The notes beneath the pieces are model-generated. The model was not told where the DNA came from. It made no database searches and saw nothing but the letters and a program-made list of their open reading frames with translations. A stretch of 64,000 bases of DNA from an uncultured Peptococcaceae bacterium (GTDB lineage: Bacteria > Bacillota > Peptococcia > Peptococcales > Peptococcaceae). Shown here one piece after another: positions 51,600 through 61,200 of this stretch (position 1 is the stretch's first letter; every line of letters starts with the position of its first letter). The position numbers and the translations under genes were made by a program. The stretch is taken from assembly GCA_910585405.1 (NCBI GenBank), contig CAJUDO010000012.1:1-64000 (forward strand). Reading direction: 5' to 3'.

Positions 51600-52286
51600 A
51601 TGTCAGAGGAAGAAGTACAAGAACCAGAGGTATTATTGGAGAATTACGGGACCACGGCGTTGCCTGCTGCGTCAGATGCCCCCATTCATTGTCTCACTAT
51701 CATCGGTCAGATTGAGGGGCATATGATTTTGCCCCAAAACAATAAAACGACCAAATATGAACACTTGATTCCCCAGTTGGTAGCCATTGAACAGGATGAA
51801 AAGGTAAAAGGCGTTTTGATTGTGTTGAATACTGCTGGCGGTGATGTAGAGTCAGGTTTGGCCATTGCGGAGGCCATTCGCGGCTTGAGCAAGCCTAAGG
51901 TGTCTATTGTGATGGGCGGCGGACACAGTATTGGCGTGCCCATTGCAGTGGCCAGCGACTATTCTTTTATTGCGCCCAGTGCGACGATGACTATTCACCC
52001 GGTACGACTTACTGGTATGGTGATTGGTGTGCCGGCTACCATGGAATATATGGAGCGGATGCAGGACAGAGTGGTGGCCTTTGTGACGGCCAACTCTCAT
52101 ATTGACGAGCAGACTTTTCGGCGTCTGATGCTTACAGTGGGCGAATTGTCTCAAGACATTGGCACTGTGATTGTGGGCAAAAAGGCGGTGGAATATGGTC
52201 TGATTGATGAGGTGGGCAGTATTCACGAGGCAATGCATAAGCTGAATGCGCTGATTAATGAGCGGGAGGCTGCGTGTCATGACTGA
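51600..52286 (+). CDS. tepA: ClpP-like protease TepA
   Basis: A 228-residue ClpP/crotonase-fold serine protease homologue. The oxyanion strand GVLIVLNTAGGDVESGLAIAEAI, nucleophile serine in GGGHSIGVPIAVAS and catalytic histidine in SATMTIHPVR are all present. TepA (translocation-enhancing protein) and YlzJ are neighbours in Bacillus, as here. The ATG at 51600 follows GAGGAGGAGATTGC; no convincing coding sequence precedes it. Its stop lies inside the ylzJ gene. Confidence 0.9.
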   Translation: MSEEEVQEPEVLLENYGTTALPAASDAPIHCLTIIGQIEGHMILPQNNKTTKYEHLIPQLVAIEQDEKVKGVLIVLNTAGGDVESGLAIAEAIRGLSKPKVSIVMGGGHSIGVPIAVASDYSFIAPSATMTIHPVRLTGMVIGVPATMEYMERMQDRVVAFVTANSHIDEQTFRRLMLTVGELSQDIGTVIVGKKAVEYGLIDEVGSIHEAMHKLNALINEREAACHD

Positions 52287-52506
52287 TGTATATTATACGC
52301 TGATGCCGCCCCAGATGGTTTTTTTTGATGAGAAAGCGGTTCCTGAAAGTCAGTTGCTTTGTTATAAAGGTGTCAATTTGTATGCCCGTCCCTATGACGC
52401 CAGTCATTATCAGATTACGGGACTGTGCACGACCAATCCGAAGTATTATTTGTCAAGGGAACTGCAGCCCGGTGCATTGATTCCCATCTTGGGAAAAAGC
52501 AGATGA
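52279..52506 (+). CDS. ylzJ: YlzJ-like protein
   Basis: A 75-residue protein with the YlzJ pattern YYTLMPPQMVFFDEK...VNLYARPYDASHYQITGLCTTNPKYYLSRELQPGALI. Function unknown, but it accompanies tepA in Firmicutes. It starts inside tepA (8-nt overlap) with GGGAGG upstream. Confidence 0.88.
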   Translation: MTDVYYTLMPPQMVFFDEKAVPESQLLCYKGVNLYARPYDASHYQITGLCTTNPKYYLSRELQPGALIPILGKSR

Positions 52507-52585
52507 AATCATAGTTCCATTGCTGAAGAAGTATGATATAATAAAGTGATATTTTAGTTGAGCGCGGAGGGAGGAGAGCATAGAG

Positions 52586-53869
52586 ATGGTATGGGAAACA
52601 GGGCATGATACTGCGGAACAAAAGGAACGGGCTGTGCTGGTGCTGCTACCGGAGTCTAAGGACCGCTGGCAGGAAGAGGACATGCTGCAGGAGTTGACGG
52701 AATTAGGCAGAACGGCAGGCCTGGATGTGGTGGATCATGTGATTCAGCATCGCAGTGTGCCGGACGCAGCGTATTGCATCGGCAGAGGAAAGCTGGAAGA
52801 GGTACGGCAGTTATGCTTGACCTGGGATGCGACCTGTGTTGTATTTGACCGATCTTTGTCTCCCTCGCAGTTGTACAATATAGGTAAGGCGCTGGATTTG
52901 AAAGTACTGGATAAGACGATGCTGATTCTGGATATTTTTGTGCAGAGAGCCCGCAGCCGCGAAGGCAAGCTGCAGGTAGAACTGGCCCAGGCCAATTATC
53001 TCTTGCCGCGGCTTTTAGGCCAGGGGATGAATTTGTCCCGGCAGGGCGGCGGCAGTAAAGGTGGTGTGGGCAACCGCGGCCCTGGTGAGACCAAGCTGGA
53101 GACCGACAGGCGTCGGATACGGCAGCGGATTCAGATGGTGGAGCGGGAGCTCAAAGAGGTGCGGAAACAACGGGCGGTACAGCAAAAGAGCAAGCTGAAA
53201 GGCGGTCTGCCCTTGATTTCGCTGGTGGGATATACCAATGCGGGAAAATCTTCGCTTTTAAATACGCTTACCGACGAACAGATTTATGCGGAAGATCAAT
53301 TGTTTGCGACGCTGGATCCTACAACACGGGCTTTTTATCTACCTGGTGGCAGCAAGGCGCTGCTTACCGACACGGTAGGCTTTATTCGCGATTTGCCGCC
53401 GCAGCTGATAGAAGCTTTTAAGGCTACGTTGGACGAGTTGCAGTATGCGGATTTATTGCTGCATGTGGTGGATCTCAGCAATTCCAATTTTCAGAATCAG
53501 CTGCAGGAGGTGGAGGAGATTCTCCTGCAGTTGAATCTGCAGGAAAAGCCGCGGATTTTTGTCTTTAACAAAATTGATATGCTGGACGAACTGCCGTCTG
53601 TAGGTCAGGGCTTGGAGCGGGAGAGCTGCTGCTATGTGTCGGCGGTCTCTGGGCAGGGGATTCCTGCGCTGTTGGAGATGATGGAAGCCCGGCTGATCAA
53701 GACTGTTAGCTGTAAGGTGCAGCTGCCTGTGGCAGAAGGACGTCTGCTGTACAAAGCTTATGAGACGGGAAGTGTCCGTGATCTGGAGTATACGGAAGCG
53801 GGTATTTGCTTTACATGGAGTGGCAGAGGGGAGAAGATACCTCCCGAATTTGCAGAATTCTGTCTGTAG
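52586..53869 (+). CDS. hflX: GTPase HflX
   Basis: A 427-residue ribosome-associated GTPase that splits stalled ribosomes. The N-terminal HflX domain includes DHVIQHRSVPDAAYCIGRGKLEEV and the glycine-rich linker LSRQGGGSKGGVGNRGPGETKLETDRRRIR. The G domain has G1 GYTNAGKSSLLN, G3 DTVGFIRDLP and G4 NKIDM. A short C-terminal domain follows. GGAGGGAGGAGAGC precedes the ATG. Confidence 0.96.
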   Translation: MVWETGHDTAEQKERAVLVLLPESKDRWQEEDMLQELTELGRTAGLDVVDHVIQHRSVPDAAYCIGRGKLEEVRQLCLTWDATCVVFDRSLSPSQLYNIGKALDLKVLDKTMLILDIFVQRARSREGKLQVELAQANYLLPRLLGQGMNLSRQGGGSKGGVGNRGPGETKLETDRRRIRQRIQMVERELKEVRKQRAVQQKSKLKGGLPLISLVGYTNAGKSSLLNTLTDEQIYAEDQLFATLDPTTRAFYLPGGSKALLTDTVGFIRDLPPQLIEAFKATLDELQYADLLLHVVDLSNSNFQNQLQEVEEILLQLNLQEKPRIFVFNKIDMLDELPSVGQGLERESCCYVSAVSGQGIPALLEMMEARLIKTVSCKVQLPVAEGRLLYKAYETGSVRDLEYTEAGICFTWSGRGEKIPPEFAEFCL

Positions 53870-53953
53870 CATTGGGCTGTATTGCTGCGGACAGCGGCAA
53901 AAGTGCATAAAGAGTTTGAAAATTCATATACTATAGAACGAGGTAAGTAGCAA

Positions 53954-55222
53954 ATGAACGATTATTTTTCATCATTACAAAAGAAATATCATATCAGTGA
54001 TGGGCTGATGGAGCAGATTGTGCAGGCCTATGCAAAGGTGCAGCCTTATTGGCAGTCTATGGGCAATCAGACGTGGACTGCGCAGATTAAAATTTTAGAC
54101 GCTTTTCAAAAGCATCAGGCATCGGATTTTCATCTGAATGGTTCGACTGGATATGGCTATGGGGATACAGGCAGAGATATTTTGGAATTGATTTGGGCGG
54201 ATATTTTTAAGGCAGAAAAAGCTTTGGTACGCTCTAATATTGCATCGGGAACTCATGCATTGGCGCTGGGCCTTTTCGGCAATCTGCTGCCGGGCGATAC
54301 CTTTGTTTCTATCAGCGGAGCGCCTTATGATACGTTACAGACCATTATTGGTCATGATCGGGAAGCGGGAACATTGTCGGAGCTGGGCGTACAGCATAAG
54401 GTTGTGGAGTTGGTTGACGACGATTTTGATTTTGACGGGATTGCCAAAACGGTGACGCCTGATGTGAAAATGGTGTGTATTCAGCGCTCGCGGGGATACA
54501 GCTGGCGGAAATCTCTGAGTATTTCCAAAATTGCCAAGGCTATTGACTTTGTAAAGCAGATTGATCCCAATATTATTTGTTTTGTGGATAATTGCTACGG
54601 AGAGTTTGTGGAATTGCAGGAACCGTTGGAGGTAGGCGCCGATCTGATTGCCGGTTCGTTGATTAAAAATCCTGGAGGCGGGTTGGCGCCTCGGGGAGGC
54701 TATGTGGCTGGCCGTGCAGATTTGGTGGATCGGGCTGCCGCGCGTCTGACGGCGCCGGGAATTGCGGAGGATGTTGGTTCGGCACTGGATTTTAACCGCT
54801 TAGCGTTTCAAGGGCTGTTTATGGCGCCACTTATCGTAGAGCAGGCGATGAAAGGTGCTATTTTTGCAGCGCAGCTGCTGAGCCAGTTGGGGTATAAGGT
54901 GTCACCGGAAGCTGATGCGTCCCGCACAGACATTATTCAGGCAATCCAACTGGATGAACCCGATGCAGTGCGGCGTTTCTGCAAAGGGATCCAAATGGCT
55001 TCACCATTGGATGCTCATGTGACGCCTTATGATGCAGAGTTGCCGGGATATGATGATCCTGTGATTATGGCGGGCGGTACATTTGTGCAGGGTTCTTCCA
55101 TTGAGATGAGTATTGACGGCCCTATGCGGGAGCCGTATATCGTCTATATGCAAGGCGGGTTGTCAGTGGCCCATGTGATTGCCGGAGTTGTGGCAGCAGT
55201 GGGTCAAATGGAGCAAAAATAG
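53954..55222 (+). CDS. Methionine gamma-lyase-family PLP protein (aluminium-resistance/YnbB-like)
   Basis: A 422-residue PLP enzyme of the group often named aluminium resistance protein. The fold-type I PLP lysine is in IAGSLIKNPGGGLAPRGGYVAG; the cofactor aspartate is in CFVDNCYGEF; STGYGYGDTGRD at the N-terminus is a family marker. It may act on sulfur amino acids (C-S lyase); the substrate is unproven. GAGGTAAG precedes the ATG. It follows hflX by 84 nt, a conserved neighbourhood in anaerobic Firmicutes. Confidence 0.9.
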   Translation: MNDYFSSLQKKYHISDGLMEQIVQAYAKVQPYWQSMGNQTWTAQIKILDAFQKHQASDFHLNGSTGYGYGDTGRDILELIWADIFKAEKALVRSNIASGTHALALGLFGNLLPGDTFVSISGAPYDTLQTIIGHDREAGTLSELGVQHKVVELVDDDFDFDGIAKTVTPDVKMVCIQRSRGYSWRKSLSISKIAKAIDFVKQIDPNIICFVDNCYGEFVELQEPLEVGADLIAGSLIKNPGGGLAPRGGYVAGRADLVDRAAARLTAPGIAEDVGSALDFNRLAFQGLFMAPLIVEQAMKGAIFAAQLLSQLGYKVSPEADASRTDIIQAIQLDEPDAVRRFCKGIQMASPLDAHVTPYDAELPGYDDPVIMAGGTFVQGSSIEMSIDGPMREPYIVYMQGGLSVAHVIAGVVAAVGQMEQK

Positions 55223-55252
55223 TGGGAAAGCACAGCAGAGGGGTGGATTGCA

Positions 55253-56338
55253 ATGACAAAAAAAAAGATAGGTTTATTATTTGGCGGGCGCTCAGGTGAA
55301 CATGAGGTTTCCCTGACATCAGCAAGTACCATTGCCAATAACTTTGCGGCGGAGCAGTTTGAGGTAGTGCCGTTGTTGATCAGCAGGGATGGTCGTTGGT
55401 ATGGTCCGATTGCACTGCAGGATATTGCGACAGCGACGGCGGAGCAGTATGGGGAGCAGGAAGTCATATTGGCGCCTCAGCCTGGAGGGCGCTTGTTATC
55501 TGCTGCCGATGGACGGGAAATCTGCTGTTTGGACGTGATGTTTCCTATTGTACACGGTACCTATGGAGAGGATGGGATTTTGCAGGGCTTGTTAGAACTG
55601 GTGGGCGTCCCTTATATAGGTGCAGGCGTTGCGGGGTCGGCAATTTGTATGGATAAAGTATTGATGCGCAAAATATTGGCCTATCATCATATTCCCCAGG
55701 TTGCTTTTACTACTGTGCTGCGCAGCCAAATTGAGCAGAATTTACCGCAGGCAATCATGCAGATAGAAGCGGCATTGGCCTATCCAGTATTTGTGAAGCC
55801 GGCCAATGGCGGTTCCAGTGTGGGCATCAGTAAGGCACGGGATAAGGAAGAATTGGCGCAGGCACTGAAATTGGCAGCATGTTATGACAGAAAGATTCTC
55901 ATCGAGCAGGGTATCATTGCGCGGGAAATTGAAATTTCTGTTTTGGGAAATGAAGAGCCCAAGGTTTCCATGCCTGGGGAAATCTGCTCCAGCAATGAAT
56001 TTTATGATTATAAAGCGAAGTATATTGATAACAAATCGGTATCGGTGATCCCAGCACAGCTCCCTGAGGAAACGATAAAAAATATTCAGCAATTGGCTGT
56101 GGAGGCGTATAAGGTTTTGGATTGTGAAGGGTTCGCCCGTGTTGACTTTTTTGTGAGCAAAACAGACGGTCAGATTTACTTAAATGAGATCAACACACTG
56201 CCGGGATTTACGGACATCAGTATGTATCCTAAGATGTGGGAGGCAGCAGGCGTGCCGATGCAAGCCCTTTTGTGCCAACTGGTCGAATTGGCAGAGCAGC
56301 GTTTTCTGGAGCGCAGCAAGAACTCGGTGGAACGATAG
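55253..56338 (+). CDS. ddl: D-alanine--D-alanine ligase
   Basis: A 361-residue ATP-grasp ligase making D-Ala-D-Ala for peptidoglycan. N-terminal GLLFGGRSGEHEVSLTSA, ATP-grasp segments FVKPANGGSSVGISKA and EICSSNEFYDYKAKYID (omega loop with the tyrosine typical of Ala/Ala specificity), and metal site NEINTLPGFTDISMYPKMWEAAG. Length is normal. AGCAGAGGGG precedes the ATG. Confidence 0.96.
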   Translation: MTKKKIGLLFGGRSGEHEVSLTSASTIANNFAAEQFEVVPLLISRDGRWYGPIALQDIATATAEQYGEQEVILAPQPGGRLLSAADGREICCLDVMFPIVHGTYGEDGILQGLLELVGVPYIGAGVAGSAICMDKVLMRKILAYHHIPQVAFTTVLRSQIEQNLPQAIMQIEAALAYPVFVKPANGGSSVGISKARDKEELAQALKLAACYDRKILIEQGIIAREIEISVLGNEEPKVSMPGEICSSNEFYDYKAKYIDNKSVSVIPAQLPEETIKNIQQLAVEAYKVLDCEGFARVDFFVSKTDGQIYLNEINTLPGFTDISMYPKMWEAAGVPMQALLCQLVELAEQRFLERSKNSVER

Positions 56339-56373
56339 ATGGAATATAGCTTCTTTTTATCTGGGAAATTCTG

Positions 56374-56418
56374 TTGACAAGTATAAGAAGCGTATTCTAT
56401 AATACAAACATATATTTG
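56374..56418 (+). promoter_or_regulatory. recA promoter with SOS-box-like operator
   Basis: TTGACA (56374-56379), 18-nt spacer, TATAAT (56398-56403). The dyad CAAACATATATTTG (56405-56418) lies over the expected start site and matches 11 of 14 positions of the Bacillus LexA box CGAACATATGTTCG. Confidence 0.65.
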
Positions 56419-56475
56419 TGGAAATTATTTTTTGATATAGGTGCATCGTGAATGAAATGATAACGGAGGATGATT

Positions 56476-57576
56476 ATGGCGGATAGCGGAAACAAAGTGC
56501 AGAACAGGGGACAGGAGAAAGTGCAGAGCAAAGAAGAGGCTTTGGAAAATGCATTAAAGCGGATAGACAAACAGTTTGGCAAAGGTACATTGATGCGGCT
56601 GGGGGAACGGGAAAAGATCGAAATGGAGGTCATTCCCACTGGCTCCATTGCCCTGGATAGTGCATTGGGGGTAGGCGGTATTCCCAAAGGCAGAATTACT
56701 GAAATTTACGGTCCGGAATCTTCCGGTAAAACAACAGTTGCACTGCATATTGTGGCAGAGTGTCAGAAAGAGGGCGGCATTGCAGCGTTTATTGACGCGG
56801 AGCATGCGTTGGATCCTGTGTATGCCAAAAAGATTGGAGTAGATATAGACAACCTGCTGGTTTCTCAACCCGACTATGGAGAACAGGCGCTGGAGATTTG
56901 CGATGAGCTAGCGCGCAGCGGCGCAGTGGACATCATCGTCGTGGATTCGGTGGCAGCATTGACGCCGCGGGCTGAAATTGAAGGAGATATGGGAGATACC
57001 CACGTAGGGTTATTGGCCCGTTTGATGTCGCAGGCATTACGTAAAATGACAGGTAATATCAGCAAAAACAACACAACCATGGTGTTTATCAATCAGGTGC
57101 GTGAAAAAATCGGCGTGATGTATGGAAATCCGGAAGTCACCACTGGCGGGAGAGCGTTAAAATTCTATTCTTCGGTGCGTATGGAAGTGCGCAAAGGTGA
57201 GGCGTTAAAGCGGGGGAGTGAAATCATTGGCAACCGCACCAAGGTGAAGGTGGTCAAGAATAAGGTTGCGCCGCCATTTAAAACGGTAGAGTTTGATATT
57301 ATGTTCGGCGAAGGGATTTCCAATGAGGGCAGTATCATTGATGTAGGCGTAGAGTTAGAGATTATTCGCAAGAGCGGTGCATGGTATTCCTATGAAGGCG
57401 AAAAGATTGGCCAGGGTCGCGACAATGCCAAAGAATATTTAAAAGCCAATCCAGAAACGCGAGCGGAGATAGAGGAAAAAATCCGGCAACATTCTCAGGA
57501 TATTGGCATGGTGGTGGAAGTGCAGGACGATGACGAAGATGAGCCTGTCAATGAGCTGTTCTTTGATGAAGAGTAG
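56476..57576 (+). CDS. recA: Recombinase RecA
   Basis: A 366-residue RecA: Walker A GPESSGKTTVALH, IDAEHALDP, Walker B IIVVDSVAALTPRAEIEGDMGD, loop L2 FINQVREKIGVMYGNPEVTTGGRALKFY and an acidic C-terminus (DDDEDEPVNELFFDEE). It performs strand exchange and induces SOS through LexA. The ATG at 56476 follows ACGGAGGA; an ATG 6 nt upstream overlaps that site. recX follows 25 nt later. Confidence 0.98.
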   Translation: MADSGNKVQNRGQEKVQSKEEALENALKRIDKQFGKGTLMRLGEREKIEMEVIPTGSIALDSALGVGGIPKGRITEIYGPESSGKTTVALHIVAECQKEGGIAAFIDAEHALDPVYAKKIGVDIDNLLVSQPDYGEQALEICDELARSGAVDIIVVDSVAALTPRAEIEGDMGDTHVGLLARLMSQALRKMTGNISKNNTTMVFINQVREKIGVMYGNPEVTTGGRALKFYSSVRMEVRKGEALKRGSEIIGNRTKVKVVKNKVAPPFKTVEFDIMFGEGISNEGSIIDVGVELEIIRKSGAWYSYEGEKIGQGRDNAKEYLKANPETRAEIEEKIRQHSQDIGMVVEVQDDDEDEPVNELFFDEE

Positions 57577-57601
57577 TGCAAAAAGGAGTTGCGGTAGATA
57601 G

Positions 57602-58096
57602 ATGGACACTTTGGAGCAGGCGAAGGAAACAGCGTTAAAGTATTTGACTGTGCGTCTGCGCACACGGCAGGAAGTAAAGCAATTGCTGCAAAAGAAGGGC
57701 TATACGGCTGAGATTACGGCACAGGTGTTGGAATTTTTGGAGCGCTATCAGTATTTAGACGATGCTGTATATTGTCGCAGCTGGATTTCTGACCGGGTGC
57801 GTTTTCATCCGTGCGGCCGTCAGAAGATGGCCTTTGAGTTGTCAAAAAAAATCAACGACCGGCAGTTGATTGCCGAAAATTTGGAAACCTACTTTCCTCG
57901 AGAGCTAGAGATAGAGAGCGCGGTTGCCGCAGCACAAAAAAAAATTGCGGGCAGCAGCCAGGGCATTGGCAGAGAAAAATTGAGCCGTTTTCTTTACAGC
58001 AAAGGCTATGGCGGCAGTGTAATCAGGGCAGTATTTCAAGAGGACGAGATTCTTGCTTTGCTGGATGCCCCAGCGGAATGCTATGATGAAAATTGA
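57602..58096 (+). CDS. recX: RecA modulator RecX
   Basis: A 164-residue helical protein with three RecX repeats: LKYLTVRLRTRQEVKQLLQKKGYTAEITAQVLEFLERYQYLDDAVYCRSWI, then RQKMAFELSKKIND, then GREKLSRFLYSKGYGGSVIRAVF. It inhibits or tunes RecA filaments. It is in an operon with recA and followed by a strong terminator. Confidence 0.92.
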   Translation: MDTLEQAKETALKYLTVRLRTRQEVKQLLQKKGYTAEITAQVLEFLERYQYLDDAVYCRSWISDRVRFHPCGRQKMAFELSKKINDRQLIAENLETYFPRELEIESAVAAAQKKIAGSSQGIGREKLSRFLYSKGYGGSVIRAVFQEDEILALLDAPAECYDEN

Positions 58097-58123
58097 ATAA
58101 AGATTGCCTGGATTCAGATATGG

Positions 58124-58186
58124 GCTGTCTCTTCTTTTCCTTTTTACAAACTGTATGGTGAAAGGAAAAGTGGGACAGCTTTTTTG
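58124..58186 (+). terminator. Terminator of recA-recX
   Basis: A long two-part stem: GCTGTCTC (58124-58131) with GGGACAGC (58172-58179), and inside it TTTTCCTTT with AAAGGAAAA. It is followed by TTTTTTG. Confidence 0.85.
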
Positions 58187-58212
58187 TATTTCTGTCCGGG
58201 ATATGCTATAAT
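58184..58212 (+). promoter_or_regulatory. Promoter of the DUF445 gene
   Basis: TTGTAT (58184-58189), 17-nt spacer, TATAAT (58207-58212), starting in the T-run of the preceding terminator. Confidence 0.55.
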
Positions 58213-58261
58213 AAGGCAATCATTTATCAGAAATTTCAGTTATGTAACGGGGGCAGACACG

Positions 58262-61200
58262 ATGCTGACACAGATGATCACAGAAACCTTATTGGGCGCA
58301 CTGACAGGGTATGTGACCAATCACACGGCAATTCGCAGTTTATTTCAGCCGGGCGGTGTGATTGAGCATACGCGGGATGATTTTGCCAAAGAGGCAGGCG
58401 AGCTGCTGGAAGAACAGGTATTGACCCAAGCGGTATTAAAACAGCAGTTAGAATTGCCGCAAATGCAGCAAGCCCTGAATGATGCTTTGGAGGATTTTTG
58501 GCTGCGGGCGCTGCCGCAGTCCTTTGCCGGCAAAACACTGGGGGATTTGCCGGACTATGACGAGTGTATGAAAACGGTGCAGAAGCTTGTTGTACAATTT
58601 GCAGAGCAAGAGCGGGAAAGGATTTTGCTCTGGCTGAAAACTTATTTACCGGTGCAGGAAATTTTTACGGAAGCCCAGTGTCAACAACTGAGCGGGCAGA
58701 TGGAAACACTGCTGCTGGAAACGGTACAGCAGGAGGATTTGGCGGTGCGTTTTTTGGACGCGTGGAAGCAGGAGAAGGGCGCACAAACTTTGGAGGAATT
58801 AGGTCTCAGGGATTTGTGCAGTAGTTTGGTCAAGCAGGCGGCGCAGCAGGGCAAAGAGTGGAAGGTTCAGTTGCTGCAGCAGCATGAGACAGAGCTGAAG
58901 GCGCTGCTGCTGGAGACCATTCAAAAAATACAGCTCCACTCTGTACTCTCTCAGCTGGATGAACAAATGGCGCAGTATACGCTGCGGCAATATCTCCATT
59001 GTGACGAAGAAACGCTGTCGCGACTGCTGTATGAGGCTGCGGGCAGTGAAGCAGGGCAGCAATTGCTGAAGGTTGTTGCCGATGAATTGGTGAAGGCATT
59101 GGCAACGGTGGATGCGCCCATCGGGGAAGTGATTCCTGAAGATCTTCTCACTGGCATTGCCCAGCTGCTGGAACAACAAATGCCCGTGATATTGGAAAGC
59201 CTGTTGGAGTGGCTGCAGGGAGAAGCGCAGGCGGTAGCTGCTATGCTGGAATCGGCAGTAAATGAAGTAGCCGCGGAGCTGGGCGGCATGAAAGGCATGC
59301 TGTTGGCACAGTTGAAGGAGAGCTTGCTGGAACAGGTTTTGCAGGAGACAAATCTGGGCGACTTGGTGCAGCAATTTCTGCTGACACCGCAAACCACAAA
59401 AGAGGCTGCGGCTTTGCTGACAGCGACAATCAAAGAGCAGCTGACTATATATCCTGTAGGAGCTTTAGTGCAGCGCATGAACGGCAATGGGCAACTGGCA
59501 CAGGTTGTGCAGCTTTTCCTCACGAAAAATATACAGCGTCTGCTTTCTGGGCGGAGCGCCGCTTTTCTGCAGTCCATATTGGCATGGCAGCCAGGCTCCT
59601 TTCATTTGACGGAACGAAAAACAGAACTAGAGCATTGGCTCACGGAGATACTCTGGCAGGGGATGGTGCAGCTGGACGTAGAAGCGCTGTTAAAGGACAA
59701 GGGAGATTGGCTTTGCCAAGTGCCGGCTTCTCAATTGCTGCCGTGGGAGGATGAACAGGTTCGCGCTGGGGTGAACGGCGCAATCCGGCAGGGATGCAAG
59801 CATCTTGCTGAGACACTGCCGCAAATTTCCTCCGATGCGTTCTATCGGCCATTGTATCATGCTTTGGAGCAGGCTTTGCGGCAACGAGGTACAGCATGGC
59901 TGGCGCATTGGACATCTTCCTGCCCGATGGAGCAGATATTGGTAGCACTGCAGGGAGAGCTGCTGGCACAAAAGCCGCAAATGGTTCAAGGATTGACGCA
60001 GCTAGGAATGGAATTGCTGGAAGGACGTCTGAGTAAGCTGGCGGAAGGGCAAATTCAGAAGCTGAGCAATGAGGACATGCGCAAGCTGGTGGAGGATTTT
60101 ATGGGCAGGGAGCTGCAGCCTTTGAACTATCTGGGTGCTGGAATGGGGGCTGTGGCTGGTATGACAGTGGGAACGACAATGTCCGCTGCATTGCCGATAA
60201 CTGCTGCCGCTGCGCCTGCAGTGCTTTTAGGCGCTTTGGCAGGGAAGTCCTTTTTATTTGGCGCAGTGGGCTATGGGACCAACTGTGCGGCGGTAAAGGG
60301 TTTGTTCTGGCCTTATGAGCCGGTGGGCGGTATGGAAATGCTACAAGGTGTGATTCCAAAGCAAAAGGCGAGATTTGCACACAGTATGGGCAATCTGGTG
60401 GAGCGCTATGTGCTCAATGAGGAGATTTTGCAGCAGAAACTGGAGTACAGTGAAAAAATTCTCTCAGCCAACATCAAACAGCTGGCGGAGAACGAAAAAG
60501 TCTGGCAGTCTTTTATGGCTGAGGTGGTGCACAGACGCAGAGTGCTTGTGCGAGCTTGCTTGGCACAGCTGGAGAAACAAAGCCTGTCAAAATATGACGA
60601 GGTACTGTTGCATTTGGGCAGCCAGCCCTTTGCTTTTCTGCGCAATGATCTCTGGAAAACGGTGCAGCTGGAAAACTATCTTTTGCCGTGGGCAGAGCGA
60701 TGGTTGCAGAGACAGCTGCATGGCGAGATTCCGCTGAACGCAATTTTATCTGACGAACAATTTGGCCGGTATGGGGTGCAATGGCTGGGTGGACAGCGTG
60801 TGCCGGATGTGTGCCGGTGGGCTGATACGCTACTGCACAGTGAAAAAAGTGTGGTGCAGCTGTTGACGCAGGAAAAGCTGCAGAGTTATGCGGAAACGAT
60901 ACAGGATAGAGTGCACAGCTGGTTGAGTGAACCTGCTCACGGCGGGGCGTTGGCACAGCAGCTGAGCCAATTTTTTACGGTAGAACGACTGAAGCAATGG
61001 CTGGAAAGATACAGCAGTGCATGGCTGGAAACGAATCTGTCCGGTTTGCTTGTGCTGGTGGAACAGACCTGCTTGAAGCTGGTCCGGCAAAAAGAGCGTG
61101 ACATTGTGGAACGTGTCCAGCGTGCCATTTTTTCCAAGATGGGCTTTATGCAGCAGATGGGCTACAGTATGATGGGTGGAGATGAGATTGTTGCCCAGGT

